This document shows positions 27,388 through 34,911 of a DNA stretch of 38,286 nt, in pieces. The number at the start of each line of letters is the position of its first letter. The first letter of the stretch is position 1. The notes beneath the pieces are model-generated. The model made no database searches and was not told the DNA's origin. It saw only the letters and a program-made list of their open reading frames with translations. The DNA is from Butyrivibrio sp. (GTDB taxonomy: Bacteria; Bacillota; Clostridia; Lachnospirales; Lachnospiraceae), in NCBI GenBank assembly GCA_024692165.1, contig JAILMY010000230.1, forward strand, positions 1 through 38,286, given 5' to 3'. The position numbers were made by a program, and so were the translations under genes.

Positions 27388-28855
27388 GTAACTCAATTCC
27401 TTTTTTAATTCTCTTAATTGTCTCTTCCTTGCCGATAACCTCCATAAGCTCAGTAGCTCCGCATGGAGTCATCTCTTTGCCGGAAACAGCAATTCTTACA
27501 GGCCAGAGAACATATCCGTTCTTGTACTCATGCTCCTTGATATAGTCAGAAAGCATAGCATAAAGAGCATCGTTAGTGTAATCCTCGTGGGCTTCAAGAA
27601 GTGGAAGCACCTCTTTAAGTACTGTCAGTGATGTCTCCTCATTGGTCTTCATCTTCTTGTGAGAATAGATTGCTGTATCATACTCAGGAAGCTCGTTGAA
27701 GAAATCTACCATTCCCTTGATGTCAGGGAAAATCTCGATACGAGTCTTAACCATGTTAGAAATCTTCTTAAGCTTGTCATCTGACTTAAGTGCAGGATTT
27801 GTGATAGCCTCCTCAAGATAAGGCTTTGCCATCTCGAAGAACTTGTCCTCATCCATAGCCTTAAGGTACTCACCGTTCATCCACTTAAGCTTTGTGTAGT
27901 CAAACACAGCAGGTGACTTATTGATACGATGGTAATCAAACTTTCTGATAAGGTCCTCAAGGCTCATGATCTCGTTATTGTCATCAGGTGACCAGCCAAG
28001 AAGAGCAACAAAGTTAACTACCGCCTCAGTAAGGAATCCCTGCTCGATAAGGTCCTCAAAGGATGAGTGTCCGCTTCTCTTAGAAAGCTTGTGGTGATCC
28101 TCATCAGTGATAAGTGGGCAGTGGATATACTTAGGAATCTCCCATCCGAAGGCATCATAAAGTCTGTTGTACTTCGGTGAAGAAGAAATGTACTCGTTAC
28201 CTCTTACAACATGAGTGATACCCATGAGATGATCATCAACAACGTTGGCAAAATTATATGTTGGGAAGCCGTCTGACTTAATAAGGATCATATCATCCAG
28301 CTCTTTGTTCTCAACAGTTACATCTCCGTAAAGCTCGTCGTGGAAGGTTGTTGTTCCCTCTGTAGGGTTATTCTGTCTGATAACAAAAGGCTTGCCCTCA
28401 GCCAGATTCTTCTCAACTTCCTCCTTGGAAAGATGGAGGCAGTGCTTATCATAGAAGCTGATCTCCTTCTTGCCGCCGTTTCCATCATCAACTTCCTGTA
28501 CAAGAGTAGCAAGTCTCTCCTGGTCACAGAAACAGTAGTAAGCCTCTCCTTTGTCAATCAGCTCTTTTGCATACTTCATGTATATGCCGGCCTTCTGTCT
28601 CTCACTCTGAACGTAAGGTCCGCATCCCTTGTCCTTATCAGGTCCCTCGTCATGAATAAGTCCTGTTTTCTCAAGGGTTCTATAGATGATCTCAGTAGCG
28701 CCTTCTACATAGCGCTCCTGATCTGTATCCTCAATTCTAAGAAGAAAATCTCCGCCCTCATGTTTTGCGATCAGAAACTCATAAAGAGCTGTACGCAAAT
28801 TTCCAACATGCATGCGTCCTGTAGGGCTTGGCGCATATCTTGTACGAATTTTCAT
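27377..28855 (-). CDS. gltX: Glutamyl-tRNA synthetase
   Basis: This is a class I synthetase that charges tRNA-Glu, and possibly tRNA-Gln if GatCAB is present. The 492-residue protein has [14 protein letters not shown] (the HIGH-type motif), the KLSKR signature (KMSKS type, within [13 protein letters not shown]) and a C-terminal anticodon-binding domain. The track start is seven codons too early; the ATG at 28855 has AGGAG eight bases upstream and starts [12 protein letters not shown] strong promoter is at 28898-28926. The helicase gene overlaps its end, so the two are co-transcribed. Confidence 0.96.
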   Translation of the reverse strand: MKIRTRYAPSPTGRMHVGNLRTALYEFLIAKHEGGDFLLRIEDTDQERYVEGATEIIYRTLEKTGLIHDEGPDKDKGCGPYVQSERQKAGIYMKYAKELIDKGEAYYCFCDQERLATLVQEVDDGNGGKKEISFYDKHCLHLSKEEVEKNLAEGKPFVIRQNNPTEGTTTFHDELYGDVTVENKELDDMILIKSDGFPTYNFANVVDDHLMGITHVVRGNEYISSSPKYNRLYDAFGWEIPKYIHCPLITDEDHHKLSKRSGHSSFEDLIEQGFLTEAVVNFVALLGWSPDDNNEIMSLEDLIRKFDYHRINKSPAVFDYTKLKWMNGEYLKAMDEDKFFEMAKPYLEEAITNPALKSDDKLKKISNMVKTRIEIFPDIKGMVDFFNELPEYDTAIYSHKKMKTNEETSLTVLKEVLPLLEAHEDYTNDALYAMLSDYIKEHEYKNGYVLWPVRIAVSGKEMTPCGATELMEVIGKEETIKRIKKGIELLEK

Positions 28856-28897
28856 AGTCTCATCTCCTAAAACCATTTAATAATTAGACAAATGTTG

Positions 28898-28926
28898 ATT
28901 GTAGCACATTGTAAAGCACTGGTCAA
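28898..28926 (-). promoter_or_regulatory. Strong SigA-type promoter of gltX
   Basis: Read on the minus strand: -35 TTGACC (28921-28926), 17-nt spacer, -10 TACAAT (28898-28903). It lies between the HdeD-like gene and gltX, about 43 nt from the start codon. No T-box leader is visible; the gap is too short for one. Confidence 0.75.
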
Positions 28927-28929
28927 AGC

Positions 28930-29463
28930 TTAATGTATATAACCGAAGCTGCTCTTTCTCAGTCCGCTGATAACCCTGAGGATTGCAGAATATACAAGTC
29001 CTGCTGCAAATATCATCACAACGAATGTATTATTCTGGATAAATACTACGCATAAAATAACAATTACAAGATTTGCGATTCCGTGAGAAAATTTGAGCTT
29101 CCAATGCTTTTCTCCGAACCGTTTCTCTTCTAATGCCCTAAGGATTTCCACCAGCCCGGCAAAGGCATGCATTATCATTAAATAAAGTAAAATGTAAATC
29201 CTTGGTACATCTGTAATAGAACTGGCCAGGTAGCCAAAATCAATCATGATAACGCCCTGTATCAGCGCCATTCTTCCATCTACCATAAATCTTGCCATAA
29301 CCAGGTAATACCAGATATTTTTATATCCGGTAAGAATAAGATAAAGTCCCACCATCAAAAGCGCCAGTCTGGTGCCGTCTTCAGGAATGGCAAACATGAT
29401 TATTCCCATAGCCAGCTGAACAAGGCCATATAAAATTATCCTAAATCTCTGAAAAAACGTCAT
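28930..29463 (-). CDS. Multi-pass membrane protein, HdeD/DUF308-like
   Basis: The 177-residue protein has about six hydrophobic segments arranged in short paired helices, with patterns such as LALLMVGLYLILTGYKNIWYY and HAFAGLVEILRALEEKRFGE that recall the DUF308/HdeD family. Members are membrane proteins of unclear function, in enterobacteria linked to acid resistance; that role should not be carried over here. Its ATG overlaps the stop of the preceding gene as ATGA (4 nt), so the two are translationally coupled. Confidence 0.7.
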   Translation of the reverse strand: MTFFQRFRIILYGLVQLAMGIIMFAIPEDGTRLALLMVGLYLILTGYKNIWYYLVMARFMVDGRMALIQGVIMIDFGYLASSITDVPRIYILLYLMIMHAFAGLVEILRALEEKRFGEKHWKLKFSHGIANLVIVILCVVFIQNNTFVVMIFAAGLVYSAILRVISGLRKSSFGYIH

Positions 29464-30548
29464 AATCTAAAACCTGCAATTGTATTATTGGATTCAATAA
29501 TTCTTGAGGTCACCATTTTCTTATGTGCCAGTGCTGCAGTAACAAATTTCCCGATAAAGCTCTTTTCCTTCATGTCCGCAGGAACAGTTCTATAGGAGCT
29601 CTGATATTTTTCAATGTCAAAGTCTTCTATTTCCTGCCCTGAAAGCTCTTCTCCAAGCTTTTTCCAGTCTTCGGATGCATCAGGCTGTCTCTTTTCAAGA
29701 ATTTCCTTGATTCTTTCGCTGTATTTCTCAATAGCTTTAAAGTCATAGGTATTCTTTTCAAAGGTCTCGTATTCACCCCTGATATATTTAAGAGCATAGA
29801 CCATTTGCGCAAAGGCCTTGAAATAGTCAGTGGGGTTATCCTTGATCATAAGCTTAAAATCATTCCATGCCGGCATATATCTGTATTTAATAAAACTGTA
29901 ATCAGGAATGTGTCCTGCCCTTCCATGTCCCAGATTCATGACGGAAATCTCTTTGTTGCTATAAATACAATTTACATAGACTGCGCTGTCTATGTTATCC
30001 TTCATGCTGACATTGTGCTTGAAATTGATCTTTCTTTCTTTAAATCCCTCTTCATCTTTGATGATCTCAAAGAAATCAAAATTCGTATTGTTTATGACCA
30101 GGGAAGGCGTTCCTGCAAAATACATATGGGCCCAGGTGTCCGCAAGAACATGCATGGCAATACCTATGGCCTGGGTTGTTTTGCCTTTTGCAAGATCAAC
30201 TGTATCCACCAAAAGGTCACCGTTAGGACCGCAAATAAGCCTGTATCTGTTTAAATACACTTTGGTTCGCCACTTCTTTTTTGCATAAAGATCCGCAGGT
30301 AAAAAATGGAATGATGTCCAGATTCTTGTGATGTCATGAAGTGCAAAAATATCGACTCTTGAATCCATAAGCTCCATTTGAAGCTGCGTGGTTGCAGCCT
30401 GTAGCGGAGCATTTATCTTCTTTAAAAGTGTCCTGGAACACACATCAACAAACTGGGCGCTGTATGCGATTTCAAGGCATTCATCATGACTGAATCCGGC
30501 GATATATGCAGCACAATATGTGGCATAATAATGAAAATCTTTTTGCAT
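29460..30548 (-). CDS. Uncharacterised protein, DUF6765-like
   Basis: The 362-residue soluble protein starts MQKDFHYYATYCAAYIAGFS and carries His/Asp-rich motifs (FHYYATY, HDECLEIAYSAQFVDVC, IAMHVLADTWAHMYFAG). The spacing of His and Asp in helical segments resembles metal-site patterns of zinc-dependent phospholipase C/S1-like folds, so a metal-dependent hydrolase is possible but unproven. There is no signal peptide. The track start (30620) reaches into the upstream gene; ATG 30548 with AGAGG six bases upstream is chosen and leaves a 4-nt gap. It is sandwiched between two multi-pass membrane proteins and coupled to both. Confidence 0.75.
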   Translation of the reverse strand: MQKDFHYYATYCAAYIAGFSHDECLEIAYSAQFVDVCSRTLLKKINAPLQAATTQLQMELMDSRVDIFALHDITRIWTSFHFLPADLYAKKKWRTKVYLNRYRLICGPNGDLLVDTVDLAKGKTTQAIGIAMHVLADTWAHMYFAGTPSLVINNTNFDFFEIIKDEEGFKERKINFKHNVSMKDNIDSAVYVNCIYSNKEISVMNLGHGRAGHIPDYSFIKYRYMPAWNDFKLMIKDNPTDYFKAFAQMVYALKYIRGEYETFEKNTYDFKAIEKYSERIKEILEKRQPDASEDWKKLGEELSGQEIEDFDIEKYQSSYRTVPADMKEKSFIGKFVTAALAHKKMVTSRIIESNNTIAGFRL

Positions 30549-30552
30549 GACT

Positions 30553-31026
30553 TTACCTCTTACGTTCCGAGAGTTTTTTGATCTTTCTGTTGGAATACAA
30601 AATATCTCCAAGACAGACAACCAGGGTCAGATCAACAAAAATTGCTGCAAATATTGTATCCCATGTGGCCGGCTCTGCCATTGTAGCAAAATAAGAAGGA
30701 ATATTTGACAGTGAAATAATGATCAGTATCACACACGCTACAAGGAAACGTCTTTTCCTTCTCTCACCTTTTCCCACTTTCATTGCATTTGTGCCTATAT
30801 ACAAATGTATTGAGAAAAACAGTCCTGAAACAACTAATATGATAAGAACTATAAAGATATTGATAAAAAATCTCTCTGTTGCTGTGTAATCTTCAGGGTT
30901 ATAATTGAGGTCTGTTCCTGCGGTCATGATAAGTATAGTCTTTACCACGTTCCAGAATCCCAGAATAACGACTCCAAATCCGCTAATATATATATTATGT
31001 CTAAAACGTCTGATTTTATCCTGCAT
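30553..31026 (-). CDS. Small four-helix membrane protein of unknown function
   Basis: The 157-residue protein (from ATG 31026, preceded by GAAGG) has four predicted membrane segments (IYISGFGVVILGFWNVV, FINIFIVLIILVVSGLFF, RFLVACVILIIISL, TIFAAIFVDLTLVVCLGDIL) and clusters of positive charge between them. I do not recognise a family. The track's 22 extra N-terminal residues overlap the promoter -10 region and are rejected. It is the first gene of a three-gene coupled set ending at 28930. Confidence 0.7.
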   Translation of the reverse strand: MQDKIRRFRHNIYISGFGVVILGFWNVVKTILIMTAGTDLNYNPEDYTATERFFINIFIVLIILVVSGLFFSIHLYIGTNAMKVGKGERRKRRFLVACVILIIISLSNIPSYFATMAEPATWDTIFAAIFVDLTLVVCLGDILYSNRKIKKLSERKR

Positions 31027-31077
31027 TTTAAGCCTTCTTTTATATAAAAAAGAGTAAAAAATTATTCCATATAAAAA

Positions 31078-31106
31078 ATTATATGTGTTCAATTTTTGAC
31101 TTGCAA
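31078..31106 (-). promoter_or_regulatory. Promoter for the three-gene unknown operon
   Basis: Read on the minus strand: -35 TTGCAA (31101-31106), 17-nt spacer, perfect -10 TATAAT (31078-31083). The -35 hexamer is self-complementary and abuts the -35 of the divergent CDF promoter. Confidence 0.6.
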
Positions 31107-31125
31107 CCTTCTCCTAGTATACAAT
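31096..31125 (+). promoter_or_regulatory. Promoter for the CDF transporter gene
   Basis: -35 TTGACT (31096-31101) with -10 TATACA (31118-31123, spacer 16) or TACAAT (31120-31125, spacer 18). The start codon is about 50 nt downstream. It shares a base with the -35 of the minus-strand promoter, so the two polymerase sites would compete. Confidence 0.6.
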
Positions 31126-31174
31126 TATTTTGGAATATAGCAATATGACTTCATGAGAGGACTTAAGGAGATTT

Positions 31175-32281
31175 ATGGATAGAACAGGCAAAATTGTAAT
31201 AACCAGTGTAATAGGAATTGTCGCAAATCTTTTTTTATCTGCCTTTAAAGCAGTTATCGGATTAATCTCCGGCTCCGTATCAATTACTTTGGATGCCGTT
31301 AACAACTTGAGCGATGCCATGTCTTCACTCATTACCATTATCGGTGCCAAGCTCTCAGCCAAAGAACCGGACAGAAAGCATCCTTACGGGTACGGACGAA
31401 TCGAGTACTTATCTACTATGGCTATTGGTGGTATCATTGCCTACGCCGGTATCACGTCCCTGATTGAATCAATTCAGAAAATCATCCATCCATCTGCTCC
31501 TGAACATACAACCGCTTCTCTTATAATCATCGGAGCTGCCATTTTAGTAAAAATATGGCTTGGACTGTTTACCAAAAGCTCCGGCGTAAAGTATGACTCT
31601 GAATCCCTTGTGGCTTCAGGAAAAGACGCTTTGAATGATGCCATAATCTCCACATCTACGCTGATAGCTGCCATCATTTTCATCACAACCCACATCAATA
31701 TCGAGGCATTTATTGGTCTTATTATTGCAATAATGATCATTAAAACTGCCTACGAAACCATTGAAACAACCATAAGTGAGCTATTGGGAGAAAGAGTTCC
31801 GGCAACGCTTTCAAGGGCAGTTAAAAACTCCATCAAAAATTTCCCTGAAGTATATGGTGTTTATGATCTTGTTATTCATGATTACGGAAAAGACAGAATG
31901 GTTGGCTCCGCTCACATAGAAGTTGATGAAAGCCTTACAGCTGCTTATCTTGACGGTCTTGAACGTAGTATTGCCGAAAAAGTATATGAGGACACAGGTG
32001 TAGCTCTTTCAGGAATCTCAATATATTCCGCAAATATAAACGATACCGATGCACTGGAAGCCAAAAGCAGGATCAAAGCTCTTTTACCTGATTTCCCCGG
32101 AATCCTTCAGATGCATGGCTTTTATTTCAACCGCCTGACCAAGGTTATAAATTTTGATATTGTAATTGATTTTGATGTGGAAGGTAAGCAGAAAACGAGG
32201 GATGAGCTGGCTGACAAAGTTCAGAAGCTCTATCCGGATTACGAAGTAAAAATCACAATCGATTACGATTTTTCAGATTGA
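31175..32281 (+). CDS. Cation diffusion facilitator (CDF) metal exporter with doubled C-terminal domain
   Basis: This is an inner-membrane proton/metal antiporter of the CDF family. About six membrane helices fill residues 8-200. The transport site appears to be DAVNNLSDA in TM2 (Asn44, Asp47) and KDALNDA in TM5 (Asp151, Asp155); Asn/Asp-Asp/Asp sites are reported for manganese CDFs, so Mn(II) is plausible but not certain. At 368 residues it is longer than usual (about 300). The first cytoplasmic dimerisation-type domain (about 205-272) is followed by a second similar beta-alpha-beta stretch (about 295-366; compare HDYGKDRMVGSAHIEVD with HGFYFNRLTKVINFDIVIDFD). The ribosome site is AAGGAG before ATG 31175. 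It has its own promoter and a shared terminator with dut. Confidence 0.92.
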   Translation: MDRTGKIVITSVIGIVANLFLSAFKAVIGLISGSVSITLDAVNNLSDAMSSLITIIGAKLSAKEPDRKHPYGYGRIEYLSTMAIGGIIAYAGITSLIESIQKIIHPSAPEHTTASLIIIGAAILVKIWLGLFTKSSGVKYDSESLVASGKDALNDAIISTSTLIAAIIFITTHINIEAFIGLIIAIMIIKTAYETIETTISELLGERVPATLSRAVKNSIKNFPEVYGVYDLVIHDYGKDRMVGSAHIEVDESLTAAYLDGLERSIAEKVYEDTGVALSGISIYSANINDTDALEAKSRIKALLPDFPGILQMHGFYFNRLTKVINFDIVIDFDVEGKQKTRDELADKVQKLYPDYEVKITIDYDFSD

Positions 32282-32318
32282 TTTATTGATTTAGTAATTT
32301 AGTAATTAATTGATTTAC

Positions 32319-32355
32319 AAAAAATGGGATGAATCTTTTATGGATTCATCCCTTT
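32319..32355. terminator. Bidirectional terminator between the CDF gene and dut
   Basis: A 10-bp stem GGGATGAATC / GATTCATCCC with a 7-nt loop is flanked by A-rich and T-rich tracts. On the minus strand it is followed by ATTTTTTG, a fair U-tract for dut. On the plus strand the T-run is short. Confidence 0.75.
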
Positions 32356-32363
32356 ATCATGTC

Positions 32364-32801
32364 TTACTTTGTTCCGGTGGATCCAAAGCCGCCGCGATCT
32401 GCACCCTCTAAGTGATCACACTCGTTAAAGGTTATCTGTGGCTGATTTTCCATGATCCTGAACTGACAGATACGATCGTTAAAGGAAATATGCGTATCTC
32501 TCATGGCTATTACAGGCATAAACCACTGATCGTTGTCACCACAATAGGAATGGTCTATGATTCCCATGCTATTAGCCTGAATTATCCCAAAATTCTTAAA
32601 GGTTGAGCTTCTTGGAACCACGTGAGCCTCGTACCCCTCCGGAATCTCCATTGCAATTCCCAGAGGAATAAGCTTAAACTCCCCCTGCTTAAGATCAATG
32701 TCATCAGCACTTCGAAGGTCTATCCAATCAGATTTACCATCAATATACTGAAGTTTCTCAAGCTTATCACTAAAATATTTGATCTTTATTTCTTTATTCA
32801 T
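32364..32801 (-). CDS. dut: dUTP diphosphatase (trimeric dUTPase)
   Basis: This enzyme hydrolyses dUTP to dUMP and pyrophosphate, keeping uracil out of DNA and supplying dUMP. In the 145-residue protein the family motifs are seen in order: SDWIDLRSA (1), PRSS (2), [10 protein letters not shown] with the catalytic Asp (3), RICQFRI (4) and the C-terminal RGGFGSTG (5). Motif 3 is followed by the uncommon NDQW stretch. It has its own extended -10 promoter and a terminator. Confidence 0.93.
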   Translation of the reverse strand: MNKEIKIKYFSDKLEKLQYIDGKSDWIDLRSADDIDLKQGEFKLIPLGIAMEIPEGYEAHVVPRSSTFKNFGIIQANSMGIIDHSYCGDNDQWFMPVIAMRDTHISFNDRICQFRIMENQPQITFNECDHLEGADRGGFGSTGTK

Positions 32802-32839
32802 ATCCTGACTTCCCCTTTGGATTTTCTTATGATCACTTT

Positions 32840-32848
32840 ATTATAGCA
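32840..32848 (-). promoter_or_regulatory. Extended -10 promoter for dut
   Basis: On the minus strand TGCTATAAT (perfect -10 with TGn) lies about 40 nt before the dut ATG, just after the stop of the P-type ATPase-like gene. No good -35 is seen. Confidence 0.5.
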
Positions 32849-32853
32849 AGCTA

Positions 32854-34065
32854 TTATTGATTTGAGTCTTTTAATTCCATGAATTGCAACCGCATGGAGT
32901 TTAAAATCACAAGACCACCCACGATGAGCGAGGTCAAGAGACCTGCTACAGGATCGACCAAAAGACCTGCAGCCTTAAATAAAGCTCCCAAAGCAATAAT
33001 GGCCCCTGAAACTGCATAAATTAACGAGATGATCAGATTCCATTTGATAATACTGTTTATCGATCTTGAGAGCCTTATTGAAGCTTCCACATCCTGCAAA
33101 GACTTTTTCATCACCAGCACTTCCTTGCAGCCGCATTTTTCGCCTATAAGGGTAACTTTTCCTCTTCCGGAAAGCTTTCTTAGAATCTCATCCCTATCCT
33201 CAGGCAGAACCTCAGCAATTACGTCCTCGATTCCTATCTTTTCAGCGATAGCTTTTCCGGTATATTCATTATCTCCGGTAAGCATTATCACTTTAATGCC
33301 CATACTCTTAAGATCAGCTATATACCTGGCTGTGTTATCAATAAGACTGTCTGCTACAGCAATGATGCCAAGGAGCCTTTTCCCTTTTGAAAAATAAATT
33401 GGGGTCTTGCCCTGCCCTGAGAACACCAGAGCTCTTTCTCTTATTTCCGGAGGAACAATAGCATTTTCTTCAATGAATCGCAAACTACCGCCTCTTACTG
33501 TTGTCCCGCCAATAGTCCCTTCAAGGCCGCCTCCTGCGTGAACCTCACAGTCATCCAGTTGTTCTTCTGCCTCCACGTAAAGCTCGCTTGTATGCTTATA
33601 TATAGCCTTTGCCATGGGATGGTCAATATTTACAGCCAGAATCTGTGCAGTCTCAAGCAATTCGTCATCTCCGGCAAAAACTCCTGCATTATAGCCGCTT
33701 TTGGTAATATGATCTGCACTGAAAACATCAGTGGTCACATATTTCCCCTTAGTAATCGTTCCTATTTTATTCATGGCAACAATCTGAGTCTTACCGACAT
33801 CTATCATATTCTCAACGCAGTCAAACTCAAGTCCATTTTTTAAAGCTGCTTTTTTGCCAAATCTTATGGCTATTGGCGCCGATAAGGCAAAAGCTATGGG
33901 ACATGCCACAAGAAGAACCGACAGTGCTCTCGTTAGCGCAAAAGATGTATCATTTACCGCCACCTTCCATGCACCAAATGTCAAAAGTGTTGCGGCCATC
34001 AAAACAAGTGTATAAATACAGATTATCTTTTTTGTTTTCTTCAGTACAGCTGCATTATCTCCCAT
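32854..34065 (-). CDS. Truncated P1B-type ATPase-like protein lacking the phosphorylated aspartate
   Basis: The 403-residue protein matches only the C-terminal half of heavy-metal P1B ATPases. It starts just before the CPx helix, so the metal-binding domain, early helices and actuator domain (TGE loop) are missing. Two N-terminal helices include CPI (55-57; usually CPC). DKTGT reads NKIGT (Asn99), so phosphorylation should not occur. HP (149-150), GGGLEG (178-183) and TGD (263-265) remain, but GDGxND has become GEKCGCKE (308-315). Two C-terminal helices and the NSMRL ending are P1B-like. ATP binding could persist. Start ATG 34065 with AAGGAAGG five bases upstream; the track GTG (34071) abuts it. 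It is 26 nt after the ABC-like gene. It is either a non-catalytic protein or a relic. Confidence 0.82.
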   Translation of the reverse strand: MGDNAAVLKKTKKIICIYTLVLMAATLLTFGAWKVAVNDTSFALTRALSVLLVACPIAFALSAPIAIRFGKKAALKNGLEFDCVENMIDVGKTQIVAMNKIGTITKGKYVTTDVFSADHITKSGYNAGVFAGDDELLETAQILAVNIDHPMAKAIYKHTSELYVEAEEQLDDCEVHAGGGLEGTIGGTTVRGGSLRFIEENAIVPPEIRERALVFSGQGKTPIYFSKGKRLLGIIAVADSLIDNTARYIADLKSMGIKVIMLTGDNEYTGKAIAEKIGIEDVIAEVLPEDRDEILRKLSGRGKVTLIGEKCGCKEVLVMKKSLQDVEASIRLSRSINSIIKWNLIISLIYAVSGAIIALGALFKAAGLLVDPVAGLLTSLIVGGLVILNSMRLQFMELKDSNQ

Positions 34066-34091
34066 TTGCACCTTCCTTTATTTAGAAAACC

Positions 34092-34670
34092 TTACAATTC
34101 GATTATTCTCGCAAATTCCAGACCATGTATATCTCTTGCTGTAATAAAAAGCGGACCTGATCCCTGTTTGTCTCTGATAAACTTTATAGCGGTATTTCTC
34201 TCATCTTCCGTAAGTCCATCAAAGGGCTCATCCATGATAAGAACGTCATTGGGAATGCAGCATGCCCTTGCTATGGCTACCATTCTTCGCTGTCCCTTTG
34301 TCAGATCCTTAACCGGCTTAAGAAGAGCATCCTCAGGAAGAAGCTTTAACAGTTCCTCCGTTACTGTCTCTCTAAAGAGTTTGCTGCTTACCATAAAGCA
34401 ATTATCAATGGCATTGAGACTTTGTACCATTCTATCATCCTGGAACACAGTTCCCGAAACAATATATGGATATTTATAATCTCCCAAAAGTCCCACATTT
34501 CCACTGTCCGGATTTTCAAGACCGAGAATTATCCTTACCAGTGTAGTCATTCCGCATCCGGGCTTACCTGTTACTACATAGGCATGCTCAGATTCTATAT
34601 TTAAACTGAAGTTGTCCAGTACCTTTTTCCCTCCGTAGGACTTGGACACCTCCTTAACTTCGATTATCAT
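34092..34670 (-). CDS. ABC-transporter ATPase-like protein with Walker A Lys to Met
   Basis: The 192-residue protein resembles ATPases of SsuB/TauB-type importers (LVRIILGLENPDSG, Q-loop VFQDD at 75-79, Walker B VLIMDEP at 143-149, D-loop region FDGL). Residues needed for ATP turnover are changed: Walker A reads GKPGCGMTT with Met41 for the invariant Lys; the signature LSGGQ reads LTKGQ (123-127); the H-loop His is absent (FITARD). It also ends early, after the H-loop region. ATP hydrolysis is therefore unlikely, though nucleotide binding cannot be excluded. Ribosome site AGAAGG seven bases before the ATG. It lies between a 41-residue EAA-like ORF and the truncated P-type ATPase, so no complete permease partner is adjacent. 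Confidence 0.82.
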   Translation of the reverse strand: MIIEVKEVSKSYGGKKVLDNFSLNIESEHAYVVTGKPGCGMTTLVRIILGLENPDSGNVGLLGDYKYPYIVSGTVFQDDRMVQSLNAIDNCFMVSSKLFRETVTEELLKLLPEDALLKPVKDLTKGQRRMVAIARACCIPNDVLIMDEPFDGLTEDERNTAIKFIRDKQGSGPLFITARDIHGLEFARIIEL

Positions 34671-34701
34671 AACTCTACCTTCTGCTCTCTGTTTTTCTGT
34701 C

Positions 34702-34827
34702 TTATTTCTTTGAAAACTTATTTTTTATAAATGAAATGATCTCAGGAATATAAATGTACTTAATCACCCTATCTGTGGGCATTCTGTAAACCTTTGCCAT
34801 TTCAAGCAGGTTCTTATCAACTATCAT
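34702..34827 (-). CDS. 41-residue ORF resembling only the EAA coupling loop of an ABC permease
   Basis: Too short for the ORF track. An ATG at 34827 preceded by TTGGAG (6-nt spacing) opens 41 codons ending in TAA at 34702. The product contains LLEMAKVYRMPTDRVIKY followed by IYIPE, which matches the pattern of the EAA loop (E-A-A...G......LP) in SsuC/TauC-type permeases, the segment that docks into the ATPase. The conserved Gly is absent. There are no full membrane segments, and the C-terminus is basic (KNKFSKK). An in-frame TAG lies about 35 nt upstream and the DNA beyond is AT-rich, so it is not the visible end of an intact permease. It precedes the degenerate ABC ATPase gene by 31 nt. It could be a microprotein or the last relic of a permease. 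Confidence 0.55.
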   Translation of the reverse strand: MIVDKNLLEMAKVYRMPTDRVIKYIYIPEIISFIKNKFSKK

Positions 34828-34865
34828 TTTATGCTCCAAATTTATATTTATTCTTTTTATACTCT

Positions 34866-34879
34866 AATAATATTATTAA
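34866..34879. repeat. AT-only palindrome upstream of the 41-residue ORF
   Basis: TAATAATATTATTA is a perfect 14-nt dyad about 40 nt upstream of the start codon, close to a possible -10 (TATAAA on the minus strand). It could be an operator, but AT-rich palindromes arise easily by chance. Confidence 0.3.
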
Positions 34880-34911
34880 ACCATATTTCGAAGTATGAAT
34901 TCAATTCAATT

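Noticed and set aside
28340-28870. 176-residue plus-strand ORF
   Set aside because: It is antisense to the start of gltX, with no ribosome site or motif noted.
28856-28929. T-box leader before gltX
   Set aside because: The gap from promoter to start codon is about 40 nt, too short for a T-box, and no AGGGTGGNACCGCG-type motif is present.
29805-30254. 149-residue plus-strand ORF
   Set aside because: It is antisense to the DUF6765-like gene; no motif seen.
32854-34670. Idea that the P-type ATPase N-terminus is encoded upstream and lost by a frameshift
   Set aside because: The DNA directly upstream (34092-34670) encodes an ABC ATPase-like protein, and nothing resembling a heavy-metal-binding or actuator domain is found in any frame there.
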